A DNA stretch of 17,908 bases, from NCBI GenBank assembly GCA_050945815.1, contig JBMNTQ010000021.1:1-17908 (forward strand), given 5' to 3'. Of the stretch, positions 1 to 7,066 are shown in pieces. Source of the stretch: JBMNTQ01 sp050945815 (GTDB lineage Bacteria > Bacillota > Clostridia > Christensenellales > JBMNTQ01). The first letter of the stretch is position 1. The number at the start of each line of letters is the position of its first letter. The notes below the pieces were generated by a model. The model was not told the origin of the DNA. It saw only the letters and a list, made by a program, of their open reading frames with translations, and did no database searches. The position numbers and the translations under genes are program-made.

Positions 1-68
1 AAAGGCTCGGCACGATAATCACCCCGGTTTGCCATGCTATAGGCAAAGCTGCATTTTTTAATATCCAT
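1..68 (-). CDS. engB: EngB/YsxC ribosome-biogenesis GTPase, N-terminal fragment
   Basis: The gene runs off the left edge; only 22 complete codons are visible. The start is ATG at 66-68, preceded by a purine-rich GGGGG ribosome-binding site about 5 nt upstream that overlaps the 3' end of lon. The visible peptide begins MDIKKCSFAYSMANRGDYRA, which resembles the short N-terminal strand of EngB before its G1 P-loop. The P-loop itself lies outside the window. The assignment leans on synteny: in Bacillus subtilis and many Firmicutes ysxC directly follows lonA. EngB is a GTPase needed for late 50S subunit assembly. The 10-nt gap to lon and lack of a terminator imply co-transcription. A second open frame from ATG 71-73 exists but is less EngB-like. 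Confidence 0.6.
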   Translation of the reverse strand, partial: MDIKKCSFAYSMANRGDYRAEP

Positions 69-78
69 CCCATCCCCC

Positions 79-2391
79 TTAAACCAGCGCTTCCCTCAGC
101 ACCTCAGAAATATCCTCCACCAGCACAAAGCGCAGCTTACTGCGAACATTTGTCGGCAAATCTCCCAGATCCTGCTCGTTTTCCGCCGGCAGAATAATCG
201 TAGAAATCCCTGCCCGATGAGCTGCCAAAACCTTCTCCTTCACGCCTCCAATGGGCAAAACCCGCCCCCTAAGCGTGATCTCGCCGGTCATAGCCACATC
301 CTTCCTAACCTGCCGCCCATTCAGCGCAGAAACCATAGCCGTCGCCATGGAAATCCCGGCGGAAGGCCCGTCTTTGGCAATGGCCCCCTCCGGAATGTGG
401 ATATGGATATCTTTCTCCTTGTAGAAATCCGGGCCGATTCCCAAGGCCTCGCCATTGGCACGGATATAACTATGCCCCGCCCGAGCCGATTCCTTCATCA
501 CATCCCCCAGCTTTCCAGTCAGCTCCAGCGTCCCCGAGCCTGGCATATGGGTCACCTCAATAGACAGCGTATCTCCGCCCACCGGCGTCCACGCTAGTCC
601 GGTCACCACCCCAACCTGGTCCTTCTGTTCTGCAATATTTCGCCGAAAACGCGGCGTCCCTAAATATTTTTTCAAGCTTTTGCCTGTCACCAGTACGCTC
701 TTTTTCCCCTCCACCACCTCAATAGCCGCCTTGCGGCAAATGGTAGACAGTGTCCGCTCCAACGTCCGCACCCCCGCCTCCCGGGTATACTGCGAAATAA
801 TACTGCGCATCACCTTCTCAGGAATCCTTACGCTCTTCTCTACAAGGCCATGCTCCATAATTTGCTTAGGCAGCAGATGCTCTCTGGCAATCCCCAGCTT
901 CTCCTCCTCCGTATAGCTGCTCACCTCAATAATCTCCATGCGGTCGTACAGCGCTCTAGGAATGGTATCTGCAGAATTCGCCGTAGTAATAAACATCACC
1001 TGAGACAAATCAAAGGCCATCTCCATGTAATGATCCCGAAACTCATGGTTCTGTTCGGTGTCCAATACCTCCAGCATAGCGGAAGCCGGGTCGCCCCTAA
1101 AATCATTGGACATCTTATCGATTTCGTCAAACAAAAACAACGGATTCATGCTGCCGGCATGTTTCATCCCGGAAATGATACGCCCAGGAATCGCACCAAT
1201 GTAGGTACGCCGGTGTCCGCGAATTTCAGCCTCGTCCCGCACACCTCCCAAAGACATCTGCACAAACTTTCTGCCCATTGCCCGGGCGATAGAACGGGCG
1301 ATGGAGGTCTTGCCCACACCGGGAGGCCCAATAAAGCACAACACCGAACCACGCATGTCCTTCTTTAGCTGGCGCACTGCCAGGTATTCTAAAATGCGCT
1401 GCTTAACCTTGTCCAGCCCAAAATGATCCTCGTCCAATACGGCACGCGCGTTTTGGATGCTCATATCGTCTTGGGTCTGTTTGCCCCAGGGCAAGTCCAA
1501 TATCCAGTCAATATAGTTGCGAGAAACCGCAGTCTCCGCCGAACTAGGCGCCATCCGGGCCAAGCGGTCCAGCTCTTTATTGGCCTTCTCCCGCGCCTCA
1601 TCGGACAGCGGCGTATTCTCCACTCTCTCCCGCAGCTCCTGAATCTCATCTGCCGCGTCTTTATCCCCCAATTCCTTCTGAATCGCCTTAATCTGCTCAC
1701 GAAGATAGTATTCCTTCTGGGATTTATCAATCTGGTTCTTCACCCGGCTGGATATTTTGTTCTCAATTTTTTGAATCTCCATCTCCCGATCCAATATATC
1801 CAGCAGCTTCTCCATCCGCAGAGCCGGGTTCATACATTCCAAAACCTCTTGCTTATCCCGCTCCTTCACCAAGATATTGGCCGCCACAATATCCGCATAT
1901 TGCCCAGGGTCCTCCACTTCCCCCAAGGAAGCCAAGGTCTCCGCAGAAACTTTACGGCTAAGGCGCGCATACTCCGCAAACGCCTCAGAAATGCTTCGTG
2001 TCAGCGCTTCCATCTCCAGCTCGTCGTTATAGTAGTCGCCGGCATCCTCCTCCAGCGTCACCTGAAAATACGGCTCCTCCTGGGTGTATTCCAAAATCTT
2101 AGCGCGGCGAACGCCCTCCACCAGAACCCGTATCGTATCGCCGGGCAGCTTCAAAAGCTGCTTGACGCGGGAAATAGTCCCCACGGTATAAATATCCTCT
2201 TCTTTAGGCTCCCCCATAGAAGCATCCTTCTGGGAAACCAGGAAAATCATCTGGTCATCCACCATCGCTTCCTCCAGGGCAGCGATGGATTTCCCCCGGC
2301 CCACATCAAAATGCATCACCATATAAGGGAAAATCGTCATTCCCCTTAACGGCAGCAACGGATAGCTGTTCTTTTGTTCAGTCTTGTCCAC
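79..2391 (-). CDS. lon: ATP-dependent protease LonA
   Basis: A complete LonA of 770 residues, the usual family length. Lon is a cytoplasmic AAA+ protease that unfolds and degrades damaged and some regulatory proteins. An N-terminal substrate-binding domain starts at LLPLRG (about residue 12) and is followed by a coiled-coil stretch (about 200-270). The AAA+ module has Walker A GPPGVGKT at 355-362 (Lys361), a Walker B FLFDEIDK and GHRRTYIGA. The C-terminal protease domain has the Ser-Lys dyad: Ser677 in KDGPSAGIS and Lys720 in GGVKEK. The start codon is GTG at 2389-2391, in a purine-rich context (GAGGAAGTGAAGGG). No LonB gene lies between clpX and lon, unlike B. subtilis. The gene follows the clpX terminator, so it probably has its own promoter, and it likely reads on into engB. 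Confidence 0.98.
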   Translation of the reverse strand: MDKTEQKNSYPLLPLRGMTIFPYMVMHFDVGRGKSIAALEEAMVDDQMIFLVSQKDASMGEPKEEDIYTVGTISRVKQLLKLPGDTIRVLVEGVRRAKILEYTQEEPYFQVTLEEDAGDYYNDELEMEALTRSISEAFAEYARLSRKVSAETLASLGEVEDPGQYADIVAANILVKERDKQEVLECMNPALRMEKLLDILDREMEIQKIENKISSRVKNQIDKSQKEYYLREQIKAIQKELGDKDAADEIQELRERVENTPLSDEAREKANKELDRLARMAPSSAETAVSRNYIDWILDLPWGKQTQDDMSIQNARAVLDEDHFGLDKVKQRILEYLAVRQLKKDMRGSVLCFIGPPGVGKTSIARSIARAMGRKFVQMSLGGVRDEAEIRGHRRTYIGAIPGRIISGMKHAGSMNPLFLFDEIDKMSNDFRGDPASAMLEVLDTEQNHEFRDHYMEMAFDLSQVMFITTANSADTIPRALYDRMEIIEVSSYTEEEKLGIAREHLLPKQIMEHGLVEKSVRIPEKVMRSIISQYTREAGVRTLERTLSTICRKAAIEVVEGKKSVLVTGKSLKKYLGTPRFRRNIAEQKDQVGVVTGLAWTPVGGDTLSIEVTHMPGSGTLELTGKLGDVMKESARAGHSYIRANGEALGIGPDFYKEKDIHIHIPEGAIAKDGPSAGISMATAMVSALNGRQVRKDVAMTGEITLRGRVLPIGGVKEKVLAAHRAGISTIILPAENEQDLGDLPTNVRSKLRFVLVEDISEVLREALV

Positions 2392-2512
2392 AGCCCTTCA
2401 CTTCCTCTCTGTCAAAAAATCGTCTATGGCCTAGCGCCCGCGCTTTTCAAGCCTTTCTATCTAGTATGTTCCAAGAAGCCGCAGCTCACCCGCAACGTTT
2501 TCTCATCTGTTT

Positions 2513-2541
2513 ACCATATCATATGCTGCATCTCTCGACAA
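2513..2541 (-). promoter_or_regulatory. Candidate lon promoter
   Basis: On the minus strand, TTGTCG (2536-2541) is followed after 17 bp by TATGGT (2513-2518), with TGA just before it (extended -10). It lies downstream of the clpX terminator and gives a leader of about 115 nt. I saw no CIRCE or CtsR-type repeat here. The hexamers are only moderate matches. Confidence 0.4.
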
Positions 2542-2602
2542 GAACAGCATAATTCTTCCTTTTCCCCGATCAATTGCCAAAGGTTTCTCAGCCCAACGCC
2601 GA

Positions 2603-2633
2603 CAAAAAGGGCTGCAACTTCGCGTTACAGCCC
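2603..2633 (-). terminator. Rho-independent terminator after clpX
   Basis: The arms GGGCTGTAAC and GTTGCAGCCC (10 bp, one mismatch; 2624-2633 and 2609-2618) enclose a GCGAA loop and are followed on the minus strand by TTTTTGT. It lies 16 nt beyond the clpX stop and separates clpP-clpX from lon. Confidence 0.9.
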
Positions 2634-2649
2634 TTATCCCCGCATCCGC

Positions 2650-3942
2650 CTAGGATGCCGTATCGGTCTTCTTGGCTTTTTTCACCGTCACAGCGGGCAG
2701 TTTCGGCTTCACATCATCGCTCATAATCAAAATTGGCTCACTCTTCTTTTCGATGGAATCCCGGGTGATGATACATTTGTTCACATCATCACGTGACGGC
2801 AAATCATACATCACATCCAGCATCACATCCTCCAAGATAGCCCGCAAGCCCCGAGCGCCAGTCTTGCGCTCCATGGCCTTATGCGCCACTGCCACCAAAG
2901 CATCCTCGTCAAACTCCAAGTCTACCGAATCCATCTCAAGCAGCTTCTTATACTGCTTCACCAACGCATTGCGCGGCTTGCTCAAAATGGTAATCAAAGC
3001 CTCTTCGTCCAACGAATGCAGCTTCACAACAATCGGAATCCGGCCTACAAACTCGGGAATCAGGCCGTATTTCAAAAGGTCTTCCGGCAACACCTGCTCC
3101 AGCAAGGCGCCCACGTCCCGTTCCTTCTTGGTTTTTACCTCGGCGCCAAAACCCATGGTCTTTTTGCCGATCCGATTTTCAATGATATTCTCCAGGCCTT
3201 CAAAAGCTCCGCCGCAGATGAATAGTATATTCGTCGTATCAATCTGAATAAACTCCTGATGCGGATGCTTCCGGCCGCCCTGAGGCGGCACACTGGCCAC
3301 GGTCCCCTCCAGAATCTTCAAAAGCGCCTGTTGTACGCCTTCACCGGAAACGTCCCGGGTAATAGAGGGATTCTCGCTCTTCTTGGCAATCTTATCCACC
3401 TCGTCGATGTAGATAATCCCCCGTTCCGCCCTCTCCACGTCATATTCCGCCGATTGAATCAGCTTAAGCAGGATATTCTCCACATCCTCGCCCACATAGC
3501 CCGCCTCGGTTAACGAGGTCGCATCCGCGATGGTGAAAGGCACATTGAGTATTTTTGCCAAAGTCTGGGCAATCAAGGTCTTACCGCTACCGGTAGGCCC
3601 CAGCATAATAACATTACTCTTTTGCAGTTCTACGTCATCGCTGGATTTCGGCGCGAAAATTCGCTTGTAGTGGTTGTATACAGCGACAGCAATGGTCTTT
3701 TTCGCTGCCTCCTGCCCCACCACATATTGGTTTAAGATATCTAAAATTTCGGAGGGCTTCGGCAAATCCGTTACATCCAAATCCACCGGCACACCAAAAT
3801 CTTCATCGATAATCTCCTGGCAAAGCTCAATGCACTCATCGCAGATATAAACCCCAGGCCCCGCAATAATACGGCGGACCTGCTCCTGTTGTTTCCCGCA
3901 AAAAGAACATTTCACCTGCTTCTTTTCTTCAAACTTGGTCAT
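2650..3942 (-). CDS. clpX: ClpX, ATPase subunit of the ClpXP protease
   Basis: A complete ClpX of 430 residues. ClpX is a hexameric AAA+ unfoldase that feeds substrates into ClpP. The N-terminal zinc-binding domain has Cys12, Cys15, Cys34 and Cys37. Walker A GPTGSGKT is at 115-122, the pore-1 loop GYVG at 148-151, Walker B IIYIDEVDK at 176-184, the RKH loop at 224-226 and sensor 2 GARGLR near the C-terminus. The ClpP-docking loop reads MGF (263-265) instead of the usual IGF, a conservative change. The start is ATG with GAGAGGTG four bases upstream. It begins 15 nt after clpP, so the two are surely one operon, and the CIRCE element ahead of clpP should govern both. A terminator follows the stop codon. 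Confidence 0.98.
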   Translation of the reverse strand: MTKFEEKKQVKCSFCGKQQEQVRRIIAGPGVYICDECIELCQEIIDEDFGVPVDLDVTDLPKPSEILDILNQYVVGQEAAKKTIAVAVYNHYKRIFAPKSSDDVELQKSNVIMLGPTGSGKTLIAQTLAKILNVPFTIADATSLTEAGYVGEDVENILLKLIQSAEYDVERAERGIIYIDEVDKIAKKSENPSITRDVSGEGVQQALLKILEGTVASVPPQGGRKHPHQEFIQIDTTNILFICGGAFEGLENIIENRIGKKTMGFGAEVKTKKERDVGALLEQVLPEDLLKYGLIPEFVGRIPIVVKLHSLDEEALITILSKPRNALVKQYKKLLEMDSVDLEFDEDALVAVAHKAMERKTGARGLRAILEDVMLDVMYDLPSRDDVNKCIITRDSIEKKSEPILIMSDDVKPKLPAVTVKKAKKTDTAS

Positions 3943-3957
3943 TTTTCACCTCTCGAC

Positions 3958-4542
3958 CTACCTCCTGGGAGGTAAAATGTCATCCAATAGGCCATAGGCT
4001 TTCGCCGCATCTGCCGACATATAATAATCCCGTTCCACGTCCGCCTCAATTCTCTTCAAATCCTGTCCCGTACGATTCGCTAAAATCTCATTGATCTTTT
4101 TCTTGGTCTTGACAATGTGTTCCGCAACAATGGCGATATCCGTTGCCTGGCCCTGAGCGCCGCCACTAGGCTGGTGAATCATAATTTCAGCGTTAGGCAA
4201 AGCCTTTCGCTTTCCTTTCGCGCCCGCCGCCAGCAAAAAGGCCCCCATCGAAGCCGCCAACCCAACACAGATCGTAGATACCTCACATTTAATATATTGC
4301 ATCGTATCGTAAATTGCCATACCCGCAACAACCGATCCACCCGGGCTGTTGATGTACAACGAAATATCCTTATCCGGATCCTCCGCCTCCAGGAACAGCA
4401 TCTGCGCAATCACCAGATTCGCCGACACATCATCTACCGCGCCGCCTAAAAAAATAATTCGGTCTTTCAGCAGCCGTGAAAAGATATCATATGAGCGTTC
4501 GCCTCTGTTTGTCTGTTCTATTACCATCGGTACAAGGTTCAT
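3958..4542 (-). CDS. clpP: ClpP, proteolytic subunit of ClpXP
   Basis: A complete ClpP serine protease of 194 residues, the standard length. It forms the two-ring tetradecameric chamber that degrades proteins delivered by ClpX. The catalytic triad is visible: Ser98 in AASMGA, His123 in MIHQPSGG and Asp172 in RDYYMSA. The oxyanion/substrate strand SPGGSV is at 66-71. The N-terminus starts LVPMVIEQT, as in other ClpP proteins, where processing often occurs just before this motif. The start is ATG at 4540-4542 with a perfect AGGAGG eight bases upstream. It is the first gene of a clpP-clpX operon with its own promoter. The leader contains a CIRCE element, indicating repression by HrcA and heat-shock induction. 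Confidence 0.98.
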   Translation of the reverse strand: MNLVPMVIEQTNRGERSYDIFSRLLKDRIIFLGGAVDDVSANLVIAQMLFLEAEDPDKDISLYINSPGGSVVAGMAIYDTMQYIKCEVSTICVGLAASMGAFLLAAGAKGKRKALPNAEIMIHQPSGGAQGQATDIAIVAEHIVKTKKKINEILANRTGQDLKRIEADVERDYYMSADAAKAYGLLDDILPPRR

Positions 4543-4578
4543 CTATCCTGCCTCCTCTTACTTCTTGTGTGGCAAGTC

Positions 4579-4619
4579 CGTTTAGCACTTGCAGGCCGAG
4601 AGTGCTAAACGGCCTGCAA
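4579..4619. repeat. Two interleaved perfect inverted repeats in the clpP leader
   Basis: Palindrome 1 pairs CGTTTAGCACT (4579-4589) with AGTGCTAAACG (4601-4611), 11 bp. Palindrome 2 pairs TTGCAGGCCG (4589-4598) with CGGCCTGCAA (4610-4619), 10 bp. The arms alternate 1-2-1'-2', so in RNA the hairpins exclude each other or form a shortened pseudoknot. Palindrome 1 contains the CIRCE arms. Palindrome 2 is not part of the CIRCE consensus and may be a second operator or an RNA switch. Confidence 0.85.
4582..4608 (-). promoter_or_regulatory. CIRCE element (HrcA operator) in the clpP leader
   Basis: On the minus strand the sequence is TTAGCACTC, then 9 nt, then AAGTGCTAA. The CIRCE consensus is TTAGCACTC-N9-GAGTGCTAA, so arms and spacing fit with a single base change in the second arm. 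CIRCE is the operator of the heat-shock repressor HrcA, normally found before groESL and dnaK. Here it lies about 40 nt upstream of the clpP start, just downstream of the -10 box. Confidence 0.93.
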
Positions 4620-4631
4620 ATACAAGGTAAC

Positions 4632-4652
4632 ATTATAAACAATTGATGTCAA
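4632..4652 (-). promoter_or_regulatory. clpP-clpX promoter region
   Basis: A perfect TATAAT -10 box lies at 4632-4637 on the minus strand, placing the start of transcription near 4624, just ahead of the CIRCE element. TTGACA occurs at 4647-4652 but only 9 bp away, too close to act as its -35. No good -35 hexamer sits at the normal distance. The -10 assignment is fairly safe; the -35 is unresolved. Confidence 0.55.
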
Positions 4653-4706
4653 TACTATTTTATTCCACTTTCCTGAAAATTCCAATAGATTTCCCAAAAA
4701 GTGCGC

Positions 4707-6083
4707 TTATTCCTGTTCTTGCTCGTCCCCATGCTGGCCGCAGCCGCAATTCTCATCATGCTCGTGATGGGGCTCCAAAGGCTCCTTCTCCGTCACAACA
4801 GCGCCGTCCACCAGCCACTTCACAGTCTTTTTAAACAGCAAATCTCCCTTGAGATATTCGCGATTTTCATTCTGGAAATATTCCTCATATCTCTCCAGAG
4901 GCTGCTTGGCCTGCTCCGCAATAGAAGCGATCTCGTCTTTGATTTCCTGTTCGCTTACCTGTATATCCTCTATCTGGGTAATCTTCTCCAACACCAATTG
5001 GGTCTTGGCCTTCACGGTAGAATCCTCCCGATAGTTTTCAAACATCTTCTCTTCGTCCATGCCGCTGTACTTATAATAATCCTCAATTTTCAGGCCCTGA
5101 TAAGCCAGCTGATAGCGCAGGTCTTCCATGATGCCGTTATACTGCTGCCGTATCAAAACGTCCGGCACTTCCACAGTAGCGTTGTCCACCACCTTAGCAA
5201 CCACAGCACTCTCCACCTCACGAGCCTGCTTCTCTTGCGCCTGCTTCTCCATTCTTGCCCGAACATCGGCTTTATATTCTTCTATCGTATCAAACTCACT
5301 GATATCCTTGGCAAACTCATCGTCCAGCTCCGGCAGCTCTTTTTGCTTCACAGCATGCAGCACCACATGGAACACAGCATCCTTCCCGGCCATCTCCTTG
5401 GCATGATATTCCTCAGGAAATTTGACGTCCAAGTCCCGCTCCTCGCCCACCTTCATGCCCACAACCTGCTCTTCAAAGCCGGGGATAAAGCGGCCGGCGC
5501 CCAAATCCAACGGCTGGTTCTCAGCGCTTCCGCCCTCAAACTCCACGCCGTCGATGGTACCGGTATAATCAATCATAACCCGGTCCCCCTCCTGCGCCTC
5601 ACGCTCCACATTCACATAGCGGGCATTGCGCTCCTGCACAGAAGCTAGCTCCATGTCCACCTGTTCGTCTTCAATGTGGTACGCAAACTTGTCCACTTCC
5701 ACACCCTTATAGTGCCCCAGTTCAACTTCAGGCTTCAAAGTAACGATAGCCGAAAATTTCACGCCATCTTCCTTGCCAATTTCGGTAATTTCCAGTTCCG
5801 GACGGTCAATCACGTCCAGAGAATGCTGTTCCACCGCAGCCCGATAAGCATCAGGGAAAACGAATTCAAACGCATCCTCATACAAAAACTCCGGGCCATA
5901 ATATTGCTCCACCATTTTACGCGGAGCCTTCCCCTTACGAAAGCCCGGAATGTTGGTTTTGCCCACATTTTTCTTGTATGCGCTGCTCAGTCCTTCCTCA
6001 AAGCGCTCCGGCCCCACTGTAATATCCAGTTTGCCGCTATTGGCGCCTGTTTTTTCAAAGGACGAATTCTGCATCGATTTCAT
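4707..6083 (-). CDS. tig: Trigger factor (ribosome-associated chaperone and prolyl isomerase)
   Basis: Trigger factor binds at the ribosome exit tunnel and shields nascent chains. The product is 458 residues, slightly longer than usual. The ribosome-docking signature GFRKGKAP is at 47-54 and the FKBP-type isomerase domain at about 166-248 (GDRVMIDYTGTIDG onward). A long helical C-terminal chaperone domain follows to about 430. The last 21 residues are acidic and rich in His and Cys (PHHEHDENCGCGQH), an unusual, metal-binding-like tail. I chose ATG at 6081-6083 because GGGGAGG lies six bases upstream; the longer frame from a TTG at 6098 would swallow this ribosome-binding site. tig has its own promoter, and clpP follows with a separate one. 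I saw no clear terminator between them. Confidence 0.97.
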   Translation of the reverse strand: MKSMQNSSFEKTGANSGKLDITVGPERFEEGLSSAYKKNVGKTNIPGFRKGKAPRKMVEQYYGPEFLYEDAFEFVFPDAYRAAVEQHSLDVIDRPELEITEIGKEDGVKFSAIVTLKPEVELGHYKGVEVDKFAYHIEDEQVDMELASVQERNARYVNVEREAQEGDRVMIDYTGTIDGVEFEGGSAENQPLDLGAGRFIPGFEEQVVGMKVGEERDLDVKFPEEYHAKEMAGKDAVFHVVLHAVKQKELPELDDEFAKDISEFDTIEEYKADVRARMEKQAQEKQAREVESAVVAKVVDNATVEVPDVLIRQQYNGIMEDLRYQLAYQGLKIEDYYKYSGMDEEKMFENYREDSTVKAKTQLVLEKITQIEDIQVSEQEIKDEIASIAEQAKQPLERYEEYFQNENREYLKGDLLFKKTVKWLVDGAVVTEKEPLEPHHEHDENCGCGQHGDEQEQE

Positions 6084-6156
6084 AGTTAGCCTCCCCAAAA
6101 CTTTTATTAAAAATTACTTCACTTTTTCATTGCGTTACTAGTACAGACATTTAATA

Positions 6157-6185
6157 ATTGTAGCATACAGCACATCAACACGCAA
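6157..6185 (-). promoter_or_regulatory. tig promoter
   Basis: On the minus strand, TTGCGT (6180-6185), a 17-bp spacer and TACAAT (6157-6162), preceded by TGC, form an extended -10 promoter. The predicted leader is about 65 nt. Confidence 0.65.
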
Positions 6186-6270
6186 GAAAAATAGAGAAAA
6201 TAGACGATTTCCCTGCAAAAACATTCCCTCTCCGCTCTTCCCCCCAGCCTATTATCCAATCGCCGTATAA

Positions 6271-6306
6271 CAAACAGACAGCAGGAGTTCTCCCGCTGTC
6301 TGTTTG
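6271..6306 (-). terminator. Hairpin terminator after the small membrane-protein operon
   Basis: The perfect 12-bp arms CAAACAGACAGC and GCTGTCTGTTTG (6271-6282 and 6295-6306) extend inward by GGA/TCC. The hairpin starts 10 nt past the stop of the upstream gene. The minus-strand tail is only moderately T-rich (TTATAC), so efficiency is uncertain. It also insulates the tig promoter. Confidence 0.7.
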
Positions 6307-6316
6307 CTCTATCTAG

Positions 6317-6613
6317 TCAGTTTGAAACAATGCTTTGAAAGTGCGATGGAAAAACCGTAACCAAAAGAATCAACGTCACCAGCGTCGCAACTCCCATGAT
6401 AATCCCCACCAAAGCCATGCCCTTATCCGGCCCATATACACGCATAGACTGGATAAAGCCCACAAAGCCATACATCAGGCACAGCACGGAAGCGATCAAT
6501 CCCACCAGCAGCAAGATCCTGGTCGTCCAAATCCACAACAATCCCACAACACAAACAATCCCTACTGTTCCCCAAGTAAGAGAGCGTTGTGCCGGTCCTC
6601 GCTTTTTTCTCAT
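6317..6613 (-). CDS. Small membrane protein, three predicted helices
   Basis: A 98-residue hydrophobic protein of unknown function. After a basic N-terminus (MRKKRGPAQR) it shows three likely membrane helices at about 13-28, 31-52 and 66-88. A short polar loop (QSMRVYGPDKG) separates the last two. The layout, including the Gly-Met-Ala start of the last helix, resembles DUF4190-type proteins and the neighbour at 6668-6946, but I cannot assign a family firmly. I chose ATG at 6611-6613 (GAAGG 10 bases upstream); a GTG two codons earlier is also possible. It is the second gene of a two-gene operon, 54 nt after its partner, with no terminator between and a hairpin just after the stop. Confidence 0.75.
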   Translation of the reverse strand: MRKKRGPAQRSLTWGTVGIVCVVGLLWIWTTRILLLVGLIASVLCLMYGFVGFIQSMRVYGPDKGMALVGIIMGVATLVTLILLVTVFPSHFQSIVSN

Positions 6614-6667
6614 CGTCACAAAACCTTCACTTCATAAAAAAATTCTCCCTGCCCCACAACCGATCGT

Positions 6668-6946
6668 TTAGTAAACAATCGATGTCCAGGCAGTCGTAAA
6701 GATAGCTGCAGCAAAAATCAAAATCAGCACGATCAGCCCGATAGCAACAATTCCTAAAACCAGCCCCGCAGTCGCCATCCCTGCGCCGCCCACCTCGCTA
6801 TCCTGCTTAATCTGATTTTTGGCCACAGCCCCAAAAATGATAGCCAATATACCGGCAATAATGCCCACCCACGCATACCAACAAAACACCAAGGCCACGA
6901 TGCCCACCACCAAAGCGGCAACAGCCAAACCATTCGTTTTTTGCAT
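6668..6946 (-). CDS. DUF4190-like small membrane protein
   Basis: A 92-residue, Ala/Gly/Ile-rich membrane protein. A long double hydrophobic segment (about 6-42), a polar loop (KNQIKQDSEVGG) and a third helix (about 57-80) beginning GMATAGLVLGIVAI match the usual DUF4190 pattern. Such proteins are common in Firmicutes and Actinobacteria; no biochemical role is established that I know of. I chose ATG at 6944-6946 because GGGGG lies eight bases upstream; the ATG five codons earlier has no ribosome-binding site. A consensus promoter lies just upstream, and the gene probably co-transcribes with the similar gene at 6317-6613. Confidence 0.85.
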   Translation of the reverse strand: MQKTNGLAVAALVVGIVALVFCWYAWVGIIAGILAIIFGAVAKNQIKQDSEVGGAGMATAGLVLGIVAIGLIVLILIFAAAIFTTAWTSIVY

Positions 6947-6975
6947 ATACCAAACCCCCATCTATGATTACTGTC

Positions 6976-7005
6976 AGTATAACTTCATATACAATATTTT
7001 GTCAA
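6976..7005 (-). promoter_or_regulatory. Promoter of the small membrane-protein operon
   Basis: On the minus strand, TTGACA (7000-7005), an 18-bp spacer and TATACT (6976-6981) form a near-consensus sigma-A promoter about 30 nt upstream of the start codon. Confidence 0.8.
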
Positions 7006-7066
7006 TCGCATTTAGGGCGTAACGCAAAAAACCTCTGGCCGGCCTTTAATCGGGGTTGCCCCGTGC

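Noticed and set aside
1423..2349. 308-codon plus-strand open frame
   Set aside because: Antisense to lon, without start signals or domain similarity.
3960..3972. AGGAGG overlapping the clpP stop codon as the clpX ribosome-binding site
   Set aside because: About 18 nt from the clpX ATG, too far; GAGAGGTG close to the ATG is the better site.
4632..4652. TTGACA plus TATAAT as a complete clpP promoter
   Set aside because: The hexamers are only 9 bp apart, too close for sigma-A. Only the TATAAT was kept as a -10 candidate.
4701..5648. 315-codon plus-strand open frame
   Set aside because: Antisense to trigger factor; leucine- and histidine-rich shadow translation with no recognisable domain.
7026..7063. 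Possible terminator after the YjbQ gene
   Set aside because: A CGGGG-CAA-CCCCG hairpin and a T6 run exist on the minus strand but are about 20 nt apart, and the intervening GGCCGGCC cannot form a proper stem.
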